Of a stretch of DNA of 64,000 nucleotides, positions 46,745-58,450 are shown piece after piece. The notes under the pieces are model-generated. The model ran no database searches. It worked only from the letters and a program-made list of their open reading frames with translations, and had not been told where the DNA came from. Position 1 is the first letter of the stretch, and every line of letters starts with the position of its first letter. A program made the translations under genes and the position numbers. Origin of the DNA: Prinsepia uniflora (Eukaryota > Streptophyta > Magnoliopsida > Rosales > Rosaceae); NCBI GenBank assembly GCA_032719365.1, contig CM064873.1, positions 37,487,742 to 37,551,741 on the forward strand. The letters are read 5' to 3'.

Positions 46745-47643
46745 GACTGAGCGAGAGTGAGTGATCAGATGGACTAGGACGATGAGACCGAATGGGCTTA
46801 GCACGGCTGCGATGCGGTGGAGATGAGAAAACTCAACTCGATAACCTATTTAAACCTATTTTTGGAACTTCGTTATTTAACATTCAAGGATCAATTTTAT
46901 TGATTATGTGAGATTCTAGGGACTCAGACGAGTTTAATGGGACTAGTTTTGACATTGTTGACGACAGAGCATACTTACAGGTGGTGGTTACTCTTTTTTT
47001 TCGAACAGGTATGATCTCGACATTGTTTCTTATTTTTGAGGTTATTGATCGATTGGGGGGAACAAGACGAGGACCTAGGATGAAACAGGGAGGAAAATGG
47101 TTGAGAAAAAAGTGAGAACTGGTCGGAACTAGTGAACCGGGTCCATCGCGAGCAAGACGATGACACTATTGAGGTGCGTGGGCTTCATGCACATCCCCTT
47201 TGGGAGGCGCGTGGGGGCGCGTGAGGGGTCATTTGGGGATGACTTCAACATGTGAAATAATCTATTCGATGTAACGAACATTTTGGGATAGGTTTCGTGT
47301 CGATCGGACAGGAGGCTCATTTAGATTACAAAATCAGGCATGTGGCCCATTTAGTTTACGAAATCAGGCATGAGGCTCATTTAGTTTACGAAATCGGGCA
47401 TGAGGCCCATTTGGTTTACGAAATTGGGCACGAAGCCCAGTTACAGTTTACGTTTGTGATTTCAGGTTCGGAGACCCTAGACAGATTTGGATTTGGAAAG
47501 GATGGATTTCTGATTTCATGACGGTTTATGGGGACCGGGCATGAACCTTTGAAAGGTTTTGAGAATGATTTCAAAATGGTTTTTCATATACCATCCTTAT
47601 ATGTTTATGGATTATCTCCTCCGGCGTGGGTCGTTGATTTGGT
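46745..47643 (+). mobile_element. Element B 3' LTR, segment 2
   Basis: Continues after the GACTG duplication with the CGAGAGTGAGTGATCAGATGG block. Near 47308 it jumps from the core block (GTCGATCGGACA) straight into the GAGGC minisatellite, having lost about 700 bases that the 5' LTR has at 32505-33220. Confidence 0.82.
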
Positions 47644-49325
47644 TGTAACGACCCGTCCCGAATTCCGGGATTAGATTATAACTTAATTACGGATTAATTT
47701 GACTAATCCCCGATTAGTCGAGGATTAACGGACGTTCAGGGTGATATTACGATTTTACCCCTGAACAAGGGAAAAAAGTTGACTTTTGACCTGGAAGGTC
47801 TGATGGCCGAGGGCCGAGGACTGTTACCTAGCTCGGGTCGATACGAGTCTGTAGACAGGTGGCACGTCGAAATCGAACGTTGGACGGGAAAGTTACAGTT
47901 CAAGGAAGAGTGCTGGACCAAGGGAAGAGGTGGGAAGCTACTGGATCGCCGTGGACGGAGGAGGAAAACCGCGGAAAAAGGTAAAACCCGAACCCTTTTA
48001 TGTTTTTGAGTTTTGATTTATGGATTGGGACGTTTAGGAGGGTATATATTGATTAGGATAGGTTTAGGAGGTTGGTAGGAAGCTTAGGAGAAGGTTTTGG
48101 GGGCTGAGGACGGCTGAGAAAGCCCGGAACGGTGGTCGAGAAGTTTTTGGTGGCTTCCCATCAAATTCTTATTCCCGCCAAGTTGAACCAAATCGATCCT
48201 CCCAATCTCTTTCTAGTGATCCTAGGAACCTATTGGAACCCTTAGGTTGACGTTTCCACCCCTAGAAAAGCCCTAGACCAAGGTTGAAAGTTTGGGTTCA
48301 AAATGGTTTTCAGAACCAATGGGTTTTAGGCTTGGTTTCTACGTTTTAAGGACATGGTTAGATAGGAAATGAAGAAAGGAAGCCATAGGAGTTGGAATGA
48401 ATGAAAAAGGACAAAAAATGAAGAATATATGGCCTTGGATCGGTCGTGCAGATCCAGGTGGACCGGATTACAGACTGAAATGGACCGTCCAGTTCGGACC
48501 AGCCTGGCCGAAGGAGGAAGACAACCCTGTTCCCAGCGCGTGGGTTTCACGCGCAGGGACATCAGACCGCACGTAGGGGGCATGAGGCTACTTTTGGGGA
48601 AACTTCCAACACACAAAATCATATATTCGATGTAACGAACATTTTGGGACTGGTTTCGTGTCAATCAGACACCATTTCGATATGTTTCGGGGTGTTCGAA
48701 GGTTTAGGATCGACTTTAAAATAGTTAAAAATTTCGAAAAATTACGGGGCTTTAGTGAGGGGTTAATTAAGTAGTTAGTAACCCTCTAAACTGATTTGGA
48801 CAGGTTCGAGAGTCCCAGAGACGGTGATTGGCCCAGGAAGGTGTATCAGCGCGTGTATCGAGGCAGCAGCTCGAACGGTATGTGAGTGGACCTTGTTTTC
48901 TAATTCGATCTATGCACAAATATTTTATATGCTTTTATGAACATGTTTTGTGATTCCATGAGTGAATTTGTGTGTGTTTACGTATTTGCACGTATTTCGA
49001 GGTTTCGACCTTATACGGTGCTTATACGTGTTTGTAGTTTAGGTCTAAATGAAATGGTTTTCGATTTGAAAAGGGTAAACTCGAGCATGAGACCCATTTG
49101 ATTTTTTCTCGGGAATATGGCCCTATTGATGACCTACGAGTCTGAGTCGTTGTCACGGCGAGTACTATGTTCAGGCGACAGACGATACGACGCTCGCCTC
49201 CTAACTGGGATGTGTTCCTACCAGAAAGGTCACGATGCACGTTCTGTTGTCGAGCAGCCACTAGAGGCTCGACTTCGAGGTGATGACGGTTTAGGAGATC
49301 AATCGGTGATGTGTGCACCATGACA
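47644..49325 (+). mobile_element. LTR D, short gypsy LTR inside B
   Basis: Starts TGTAACGACCCGTCCCGAAT; the GATTAACGGACGTT block links it to LTRs A and E. It carries the GCGCGTGGGTTTCACGCGC block (48536) and the core block (48630-48900). It stops at CACCATGACA, well short of the usual end, and is flanked by TTGGT (47639-47643) and TGGGT (49326-49330), a one-mismatch target duplication. Either an internally shortened LTR inserted as such, or the end was lost and the flank match is chance. Confidence 0.65.
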
Positions 49326-50025
49326 TGGGTGGACCCCAGAGTAGTCACGGAGCACAAATTGAGTGGAGTCACCCCCATTGGGTACCTTACTCTCAGGAAA
49401 GCTATTATGGATTATAACCCTAGGGAGGGTCATTGATCTGCGGACATTGACCTGGGTGGAACCTGGGGAGACTTAGGATTTGAGACCTCGGGTATCACGC
49501 GCATAGCTTTACAACCGTGATAGGATTGGTTATATGATATATGATAAACATGATTTCTTGGATTTGTGAAATTGTGTTTTGTGAATAATAAATGGATTTG
49601 GGCTGAGTTTCCACATGTGGTTACTATGTTATGGATTTGTATAAATAGATTTGGGCAGGGGCCCGTATGATTTGGATTTACGGAATTTGGGCTGAGACCC
49701 TAAGAATGGTTATTTGGATAAATAGTTTTTGTACGCACGCATACTTTTTAGTGAAGGGGATAAATGTCTTTATGAAATATGTTTTTATGAACTCGTTTAT
49801 TTTTGTCACTCACAGTCTTTTCTAGTTTTTAATGTCCTTGAGGTTGATCTTGGATGCAGACTGTAGCAGAGACCGAGACATCACACTCCTACACCGGGTC
49901 TTGGGGCGCCCTACAAGCCAGTCGGGCTGATGGTTTTAATTTATTCCCTCGTCTAACACTTCATGCCAGACTGGATCATGACACATCCCGTTTTAATCTT
50001 GGGGGGATTGGCATGGGTCGTATCA
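49326..50025 (+). mobile_element. Element B 3' LTR, segment 3
   Basis: GGTGGACCCCAGAGTAGTCA resumes the LTR sequence seen at 33515 in the 5' copy and runs through the ATGCATAC/acceptor zone to the end GGCATGGGTCGTATCA. Confidence 0.83.
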
Positions 50026-50183
50026 TTGGACTTCCCGGATCAAAGTCAACTTTTTACCCTCGTCTAGGGGAAAATCATAATTTCACTTTGAACGTCCAAT
50101 AATTCTTAACTAATCCCCGATTAGCGTCGCTAATCCATAATTAATTCTTAATTAATGCCATGAATTCGGGACAGGTCGTTACA
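50026..50183 (-). mobile_element. Element A 3' LTR, segment 3 (LTR start)
   Basis: Minus-strand start TGTAACGACCTGTCCCGAAT at 50183. It equals 57265-57430 of the 5' LTR, with the CCCTCGTCTAGGGG block on plus. Confidence 0.85.
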
Positions 50184-50200
50184 AACTTCCCTCCTTAAAG
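50184..50200 (-). other. Polypurine tract of element A
   Basis: Minus-strand CTTTAAGGAGGGAAGTT lies directly before the 3' LTR, preceded by GAATTTCGAGGAAGAAATT as in B. Confidence 0.8.
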
Positions 50201-50938
50201 AATTTCTTCCTCGAAATTCAAATTGACCCAATTCTACAACTAAACCGTGGAAATCCAATCCAACCTCCTACTCGGGCACTCTCGTATAAATGTACACGTC
50301 CGACATAACCACCGTACACGTCGGTACCCGCTACCACCTGATATGAACCGCAATCCAACGTCCGACTCAAACCAGCCTTGACCGTTAGGTTGGATATGAC
50401 CAGAACTCGCCAACCCGAGAATCCACACGCCTGCTCGTAAGTCTCACTCGAGACACCGACACTCATCGATCTCACCTGTTACTACCTCCGATAGTTCTGC
50501 CATACTAAGCTGACATCAAAGTCGGCTTTTCAGCCTGATGGTTCTTCTCAGTTGACAATCTAAGAGGACATCGTAGTCAACTTGTCAACCTACTACTCTG
50601 ACACTTTCCCACCTTTAGTTGTCAGGCTAAAATACGTACCCCCACTAAGGAATATTACATCCAAGCTGACATCATGCTCAGCATCTGATCCCACAAACAT
50701 CCTCTAAATCCTGTCGTCATAACGGTACGAATCTCACCTCGCATGTCATACTCAATTCTACGGAATTTATCGGCCTCGGTACTCATGTCAATCAATTGCT
50801 TCGTTTTCCAATGCTCATGCTGACTTTCACCAGAGTTCTATCACTACATACCAATCCGAGTCTATCGGATTCCGATGCATTCCATTACCACAATATGCCA
50901 TATTGACATCGAATGGAAGCCATGTAAGACTCGTGTCC

Positions 50939-51222
50939 TGTAGGGAATGGTGAACGATCCCACATTCCTGCAGGGGAGAATGGTCTGGGAGGGGAATGGT
51001 GGTGTACCTTAAAGGTGTAGGCACACACCTATCTAGCACGAGGCCTTTTGGGAGCTCAGTGGCTTTGGGTTCAGTTGGAACTCCAAAGTTAAGCGAGTTG
51101 AGGCTGGTGTAATTCCATGATGGGTGACCCCCTGGGAAGCTGCACCGTGAGGGCGAGGAGACCCAAAGCGAACAATATCATGCTAGAGTCGGGTCCTGAC
51201 CGAGGAGGGTCGGGTCCTAATA
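50939..51222 (+). mobile_element. Cassandra-like TRIM LTR carrying a 5S-like segment
   Basis: Starts TGTAGGGAATGGTGAACGAT and ends GGGTCGGGTCCTAATA. The middle (about 51020-51142) is 5S rRNA-like: GGAACTCCAAAGTTAAGCGA (box A zone), GATGGGTGACC (box C) and CCTGGGAAG are in the right order and spacing. After it comes the Cassandra tail CCGTGAGGGC, then ACAATATCATGCTAG. Cassandra TRIM elements are known for 5S-derived LTRs with Pol III promoter boxes. I see one LTR only and no clear target duplication. Confidence 0.8.
51075..51142 (+). promoter_or_regulatory. 5S-like internal promoter boxes in the Cassandra-like LTR
   Basis: AGTTAAGCGAGTTGAGG (from 51087) corresponds to box A, and GATGGGTGACC (51119-51129) to box C of a 5S gene. 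Whether Pol III still reads it is unknown. Confidence 0.6.
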
Positions 51223-54200
51223 AGCCAACCCCATCGACACTATTGTGACAAACCAACAACTCATGGCTCCACTGCACTCTCGTTGCGCTACTCTGATCTC
51301 GACTCGCCCTCGATTCTCTATATCATATCATGTGTCACCCAGCGACCTACGCTGAACTCTTGACTCATCTCGAGTCCTAAACTATCACAGTACATACCCT
51401 GTCGAAACATATTCGACATCTCACCCATCCTGGGTGTATCTGGACCCCAATGAATACTTGCCTCAACAGAAGTCATCACGTAGATAAAAAAACTAGGGTT
51501 CCTCTGGCCCATATGTCCCTGAGCCCTCGGCTCATATATTCACTGAACCCTTTCAATCCATTCTACTCGAGCACACAGTATTCGACGTCCAGTCACCATC
51601 TCATCATGTCGGAACACATCCAATCATAATCCTTGTCGAACTGTCACCATCGGATCCAATCCGATTACTATATCATGTCCATCTACGCCTCGATCCATTA
51701 GACAACACCTTTATCCTTTTTGATATCTCTCAACCTAACATACCGGTTAACTATGGTCAATCCCATCGTCTAACGTGCACTACTCACTAGTGCACCCATA
51801 TCATATCAATCATCAAGGCACTACTCGGCCCGCTTAGGGACTGCACTCTGGAAACGTCCTGTCACATACCAATCCTCACTCTAAACACGCTTCGGTACAC
51901 AATCGTCCAACAACACTCCATATAATAGCTCGGTCCGGAGTGGCAACTATCCTGCCGACATCCACTCGAGGCATCGGCTACTTATCTCTTCCTGATCGAT
52001 ACCCATGTATCGTCCTCGTCTCGCACTTATTCACATATCCAGCACATACTCATCCACCTATCCAAGATATCTCATACACACAACCCCATATCCGAGACAG
52101 ATCAATACGCTTTCACATATCCAAATCCAAGACAGAGCAATATTCTTTCGCATATCCAACCTCTGTCTTGACATCTCACCAAGTATTCCAAAATAGTCTT
52201 CAACTGTCTTACAATATGATTCTTCTTTGCTCCTAGCTTTAACATAATCAACAATACAATTCTCCCCGATGACGACCAAACCTCGGTTTACTCGACCCAC
52301 GGTCGCCACAATCATCTCAATCATCTAGATCATCTTGATCGTCACCACACGACTCTATCCACCCGATCCTATGTGTATCCATACTAGCTCTCCCTCAGTC
52401 AATGCAACATTCCTCATAATACCAACATGGGTCCACTACCTCGGACACTCGCTCGTCACATCCAGTGACGGTAAATACCATCTGCTCTTCAAGGAATTCA
52501 AATTTGACTCACATCCTAGGTGTTCGACTTTTACACCCTCTTTGAACCCCTTAACTGTCATCCTACTCCTCGTCATCCCACCTAGGGAAGAATCAAGGAG
52601 AATCCAAGATGATGACATCAAAATTCATTCTATGTCATCCTGCGGCACCAAGCACTATCTGCTAAAGAGCAGAAAATGAGAAGTCTCCCTCATCAACTTC
52701 GGAGTACCCATTTCAGATGTAGGATCCAGTACTCTTCTCATCATCTCAATCACAACCTCTCTTGTCCACGGACCCAAAGCCAATCATGGGTCCACCAATC
52801 AATACGTGATCACCCACTGGTGATACCCAACATCATCAAACACAGAGCCAAAAACGACCATCTCCTTTAGTGACTTTGGAATCAAGAGAAGTTGCAACCA
52901 TGTTGGAATTGACTTAGATATGCTTCCAAGTCCTCAACTCAGCTCTCACAGGATTACCCATTCCGGAGTGAGAACTCCCAAGAGAAGAAAGTGTATTTAT
53001 TAGTAGTTGGTTCCAGACCAACATTCCTAATACGATAACAACCACTCTCGTCAATAACACATCGGGAAACTCCAGCACCACCCGAAGCTCACTCCAAGAT
53101 CGTTGAGCTAACTGGGGACATTACACACGTGTCCCGTAAGCAATCTACTCAACTCACCTATTCGTTGAAACCGTTTATGCACATCCAAAAGGTAGCACAT
53201 AACGACTATCTGATTCTCACCCTTCAACCTTTACAGGTTCAACTCCTGAGAACACCCTCATGTCTCAAGTCCTACATCGCTAGGGATTTGGTCACCAACC
53301 CAGGTATACCCCATGCCTCGCACTGAGCCAATCGAGATCCTTTCTGTCCCGGTCAGTGCCCACCGAACTGTCATGTTTGCCACTCTAGGCCACGTCTACC
53401 ATACTAGTTGCAATCTAAGCCCTCACTGGAATCACATCACTTAGACACACAGTGTCATTCGGAACCATCCAATTACGATCGGAATCCATCCAACACATCT
53501 CTAACACCTCCACTGAGGTAGTGCGGCACACTTGCTCGCACCTAAAACTCAACATCTCCTTCTATGATCTCCCTCAGGTAAAATCAAGTCGAATCTAGAA
53601 GTCTCTGCTAGAAATAAGAGGCACTCAAACACCTCTGTACCATCGTCCCGACTGGCGAATCCCCATCGTCTCAGTCGTCACTGTAATCTGAGCCTATCCA
53701 ACTCGATGAGACTCGTCCACGTCTATCGATAGCGGTGTCTGCAACAACCGCCTGCAGACCAATCCCAGAAACACTCCGCTATCGAGACTATATACTCATA
53801 TGGTCAACTCACCGCAGGTACCAACCTCTCAACACGTAGAATCCTCGATCGTTCCAACTTAGGATCCAGTCCATAAGTACCACTCTTGTGGTGACTTGTC
53901 CAATCCATCATAAACTAGGGTAATCACAAACCCGGCTGCTAATTGTAGCACGTTCATCTCGATCGATCCATCGCTCTCAACTCCGAAAATTCGTCATACT
54001 CTGATACTGGTACACAACCAACCAGTAACCACAATCTAAGGACCTCGTCCTCTCGTAACTCTACGGCTTCCAACCGATGGGCCCATAAGAATTTGGCACT
54101 ACTTGGTGCTTAATACTGCTCTACCATGGCACATCACAATCACGGCATGCCACACAACACAACATCTGTACCGTGGCATCCTCTACTAGTCGACATCCCT

Positions 54201-54655
54201 CCGGGATTCAACACACCAAAACATGGCATCTCACGCCCCGTAGGACCAAACATTCATATTCCCAACAATCTCAACTAGGGTCATCCACGACCTTCATTGA
54301 TACCACTTAGCACAATCCTCAATTTGATATGACTGCTCAACAGTCCCGACTCTTAGAGTCGTAACACTGGGACAACTGGTTGACTAAGTAGATGGGACCT
54401 ATCCGTAACAATACACCCCTAGGCCGTTAGATTCCCATGCATAACGATCCTACTTGGGATCAAACCTCACTGAAACATAGCACCTTGTGCCAATCGAACC
54501 CTAAACCATCGCACCACGTGCTAAACATGGCATCACTAGGGTTTGATTCCACTAAATACTCATACTCTCACCCTAACTATCAGGTTGATGATAAGTTGTT
54601 ACTACTGCATAGACATCACATCCAGCACCTGCGTGTCACTCTAAGAGCAACACAT

Positions 54656-54667
54656 GCTCTGATACCA
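54656..54667 (-). other. Element A primer binding site, tRNA-iMet type
   Basis: Minus-strand TGGTATCAGAGC is a perfect match to the usual initiator tRNA-Met site, three bases from the LTR end at 54671. A working primer site in an element without genes supports mobilisation in trans. Confidence 0.9.
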
Positions 54668-54670
54668 CTT

Positions 54671-57430
54671 TGACAGCACCCGTCCCAATCCCCTTAGATT
54701 ATCGTGGGACGTGCTTGCTCCCGTTTGACACCGCGTGTCAGACCAGGGATAAACTCATCACCCGCTCGAGTTCCATCAGAGTACACTAGGATTGGTAGTT
54801 GGATGTGATGTCTCGAACTTTGTTACAGCACGCATCCACTAACAACCTAAAAGGTATTCAAACCAAAAAATCTTTGAGTAGAAAAAACAACAATTTAATA
54901 AAAATCATTTATATTGAAAAAAACATTTATACCTTTCATGTAAAAGCATGCATGCATCATAAAACAGTATTTGAAATACTTTCTCGGAAGCAAGACATAT
55001 ATCTTCCCAAATCAAAACACAGTGAAAAATGATTCTCAATCAAAGCCATCATCTCAGTAGGGTCTCAACCCAAAACCAGCTCATACAGGAAACAAGTAAG
55101 AGTCTCAGCCCAAATAGAAAACAAATACATAACCTTGGCCCAAACCATAGAACATGTGGGAACACATCCCATTGGAACTCATCCCAATATCATTCACGAT
55201 TCTCATCCTAGCACATGTGCATACTGCTCAGGACAGCTCACAATTCTAGCATGTCGTTGTGAACACATCACTCGACGCGACCGTCTCTAGATCATCGCTA
55301 ACACATCGGAGATCGATCTCATAATATCTCATCAGCACTCCTAAGTCTAGCCTCCCTCGATCATTGCTTCCCGCGACTCCTCGACAACAGTAAGTGCATT
55401 GTGACCTCTCGGGAATCAACACATCACAGTCTGGAGGCGAGCGCCGTAACACCCGGTACGAACCCGAATGTTATCATCATACACAGGGCCTCAAACAGGG
55501 AACATCATCAAATGGGTCACAGCGTAAAGATCCAGTGTCCTACAACACTTTACATCCCAGGATTCCTTGAATCCTATCAAATCCACAACTAGGTCTCATG
55601 CCAAAAATACCTTTCATAAAACTCATAACTAGGTCACCGCTCAACTTATCTCACGTTTGACTATACTCTAAGTCAAACGTCAAATCACCTGGGTAAAACG
55701 CCCGAAAGATATTTTCAAACCTGAAAACTAGTTTTTATTTCCAAAACACTTTCAAACCATCCCTGACTTCACACTAAGTAAGGGTCTTTCAAATGTGTCT
55801 CATGCCCTAATCTCGATTTCACGCATCTCCATGAAATCTTCAGAATCGTAAATCAGTTCCTCGGTTTTTATGCCTCTCCGTGAAACCTGATAATCACATC
55901 AAACACAAGCACGTAGTACACTCCGACGAAGCCTAAACATCATATGAAAAAAAAATCTTGAACTACGTTCAATAACGCATTTTCCTCCGAAAATGCCAAA
56001 CAATTCATATTTAAATCACATGCACTCATGGCATATCAAATCATGTTCATAGACACATATAAAACATTTATGCATGCATCATATTCATAAAACAAAGTCC
56101 ACTCACATACCGTCCAAGATGCTACCTCTATACATGTGTCATAAGCCTCCCCGGGCTAAATCACCATCTCCGAAATTCCCAGACCAGTCCAAACCACACC
56201 CGAGGGTCACTAACCACTTCAAATATGCTAACATTGTATCCCCCAATTTTTTGGGATTTTTAAACTTATTTAAAATAAACCTTAAATCTTGGGACACTCA
56301 AAACTACCTCGAAACAGTGTCTGATCGACTCGAAACCTGTCACAAAATGTCTGTTACATCGAAAGGATGAAAAAATTTGTTGACCATGACCCCCAATTCT
56401 GCCCCCACGCGCCCTCATGCACCGGCGTAAGTGACTGTGCGTGAAACGTTCGCACTAGAATCGGGCCATCTTCAACCTCCAAACAAGCCCGATTCAAACC
56501 GGTTCTCTAGTTTTCGGTTCAACCAGACCGGTGAGACCGGTTCTCCCCAATTTCTTCATCTTTTTCAACCATTTTAATTCCTATCTCTTCGTCCTTCCAC
56601 TTCCTATCGATCTATGGGTTCGAAATCACAAAAACAGGCCTAGAATTTACCTGTTCGAATTGATCTTCATGGCCCAATTTTTCCTCCTTCACTCTAGTTG
56701 ACTTAGGCCACCACTGCCTTCAATCCCGGCCACAATCGACTCATACAACCCCCAAAAACCAAACTAATCATTAGAACCAACCCCCAAATGTCCAATCTCA
56801 AAATCCAATTTTTGAACTTAACTGGGTTATCGGGTATCTTACCTTCCTCCGCCATCTACGACGGCCTAACCATCCACACCATCATCGTCATAACCTCCCT
56901 CTCACTCTGAGTCACTCAGTCACCATAGTAGGGGGTGAGATGGGGTGGTGTTGTGGATGGGGTGTTTGTGGGTTTCAAGTGGCTTTGATCGAATGAAACA
57001 GATGAGGACGAAGGGGTGGGTGCATGTATGGGCGATGATAGGCAATGGATGGGTGACACTTGCCACTCATCCATTGGGCTTGGCAAAATATCTGGGCCCA
57101 CATAAAACAAAAGGGAAAAGTTAACTTGCCTCGTAAAATATGCCACCGTAAATAGTTCCTCGAAACTTCCATGAATAGTAACTTTCCCGTCGAATGTCCG
57201 ATTTTGACGTGTCGCCTGTCTACGAATTCGCATCAACTCGATCTACATAACGGTCCTCGGTCCTCATGTATTGGACCTCCCGGGTCAGAAGTTAACTTTT
57301 TACCCTCGTCTAGGGGCAAAATCATAATTTCGCCCTAAACGTCCGATAATTCTCGACTAATCCGTGATTAGCCTCGCTAATCCATAATTAATTCTTAATT
57401 AATCCCATGAATTTGGGACGGGTCGTTACA
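54671..57430 (-). mobile_element. Element A 5' LTR (2.76 kb, intact)
   Basis: Starts TGTAACGACCCGTCCCAAAT at 57430 and ends GGGACGGGTGCTGTCA at 54671. It is the reference for ordering the broken 3' LTR. Donor-like GAAG/GTAAGA (GT at 56842, minus) follows the GGCGGAGG phrase also found at the donor of the 2508 LTR. The core block is at 56100-56480. Confidence 0.88.
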
Positions 57431-57435
57431 CCTTA

Positions 57436-58450
57436 AGTATACCTTTCTAGAAGCCAACAAAATCCTACCTGTCATCATCTCCTGTAACCTGAGTGTCAAA
57501 AAGGAAGATCAGTTGGTCCAAGTCCTTCACTCTCATCACACTGCCATCAGTTGGTCACTCGCTGATATCAAGGGAATTAGCCTGGAAAAGTGTATACATC
57601 GAATCCTTTTGGAACCGGATGCCAAACCATCAAGAGAGAGTTAGAGGAGGCTGCACCCTCCGATGAAGGAAATGGTTAAGAAGGAGATCCTCAAATTGCT
57701 AGATGTTGGGATCATCTACCCGATCAATGACTCAAAACGGGTGAGTCCAGTGCAGGTGGTGCCAAGGAAGAGTGGCATCACGATTGTTAAGAATGAGCAC
57801 GATGAGCTGGTCTCTCAAAGGACCCAAACTAGGTGGAGAATGTGCATAGACTATCAAAGATTGAACGCCACCACCAGGAAAGACCATTTCCCACCCCCCT
57901 TCATTGACCAAATGTTGGAACGTTTGGCTGGTCATTCTCCTTATTGCTTTTTGGATGGTTATCCAGGATACAATCAGAGCCCCATTGCACCTGAGGACCA
58001 AGAGAAGACGACCTTCCCTTGCCCCTATGGCACTTTCGCCTATAGAAGGATGTCGTTTGGCCTCTGCAATTTACCTGCTACCTTCCAAAGGTGTATGATG
58101 AGTATCTTCTCCGACATGGTGGAGGATATCATTGAAGTTTTCATAAATGGCTTCTCTGTGTTTGGCCACTCATTCGAGTTGTGCCTCACAAACTTGGCCC
58201 GAGTGCTGACTCCGTGTCAAGAGAGTAACCTGGTCATGAACTGGGAGAAGTGCCACTTTATGTTCTAACACGGGATAGTTCTGGGCCATGTAATATCCGA
58301 GAAAGGGATAGAAGTGGATAAAGTGAAGCTACACGTTGTGGAGAGGCTCCTTTACCCTACTACTATAAAAGAAGTCCGCTCATTTTTGGGGCATGCTGGT
58401 TTTTATCGGAGGTTCTTTAAGGACTTCTCAATGATTGCATGTCCCATGTG
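57436..58450 (+). pseudogene. Athila reverse transcriptase
   Basis: KYTFLEANKILPVIIS, SWSLADIKGISLEKCIHRIL and a TAG (Gln codon in relatives) lead to the open stretch 57663-58268: EMVKKEILKLLDVGIIYPIN, SKRVSPVQVVPRKSG, WRMCIDYQRLNATTRKDHFP and MSFGLCNLPATFQRCMMSIF. The active site reads VFINGFSVFG where VFMDDFSVFG is usual, so both catalytic Asp residues are lost. After a stop at 58266 the frame continues with VLGHVISEKGIEVDKVK and IKEVRSFLGHAGFYRRFFKD. Confidence 0.93.

Larger units (their letters stand above)
31554..50025 (+). mobile_element. Element B: LARD-like gypsy element, plus strand
   Basis: Bounded by a near-perfect target duplication, TTCGA (31549-31553) and TTGGA (50026-50030), within the 3' LTR of A. 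The 5' LTR is 31554-33893, the non-coding internal region 33894-36908, and the 3' LTR is 36909-37485, 46745-47643 and 49326-50025, broken by elements C and D. The internal region shares blocks with the inverted internal region of A, so A and B belong to one non-autonomous group. Confidence 0.87.
50201..54655 (-). other. Element A non-coding internal region
   Basis: No retrotransposon protein wording was found on either strand. Inverted, it shares ordered blocks with the internal region of B. It is longer than in B, partly because of the Cassandra-like LTR at 50939. Short ORFs throughout are unsupported. Confidence 0.75.
26227..57430 (-). mobile_element. Element A: non-coding LARD-like gypsy element
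   Basis: A minus-strand element bounded by a 5-base target duplication CCTTA (26222-26226 and 57431-57435) in Athila pol. The 5' LTR is 54671-57430 and the primer site 54656-54667. The internal region 50184-54670 codes for nothing. The 3' LTR is broken into 26227-26979, 29762-31553 and 50026-50183. The broken pieces line up in order with the intact 5' LTR. Without inserts the element is about 10 kb. Lacking gag and pol, it must have moved with proteins of another element. Confidence 0.88.

Noticed and set aside
51020..51142. A genuine 5S rRNA gene
   Set aside because: The 5S-like segment is diverged, lacks the normal 5' third and 3' end, and is embedded in Cassandra-type LTR sequence.
54656..54670. 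tRNA gene next to the element A LTR
   Set aside because: Only the 12-base primer complement is present; no cloverleaf can be formed from the surrounding sequence.
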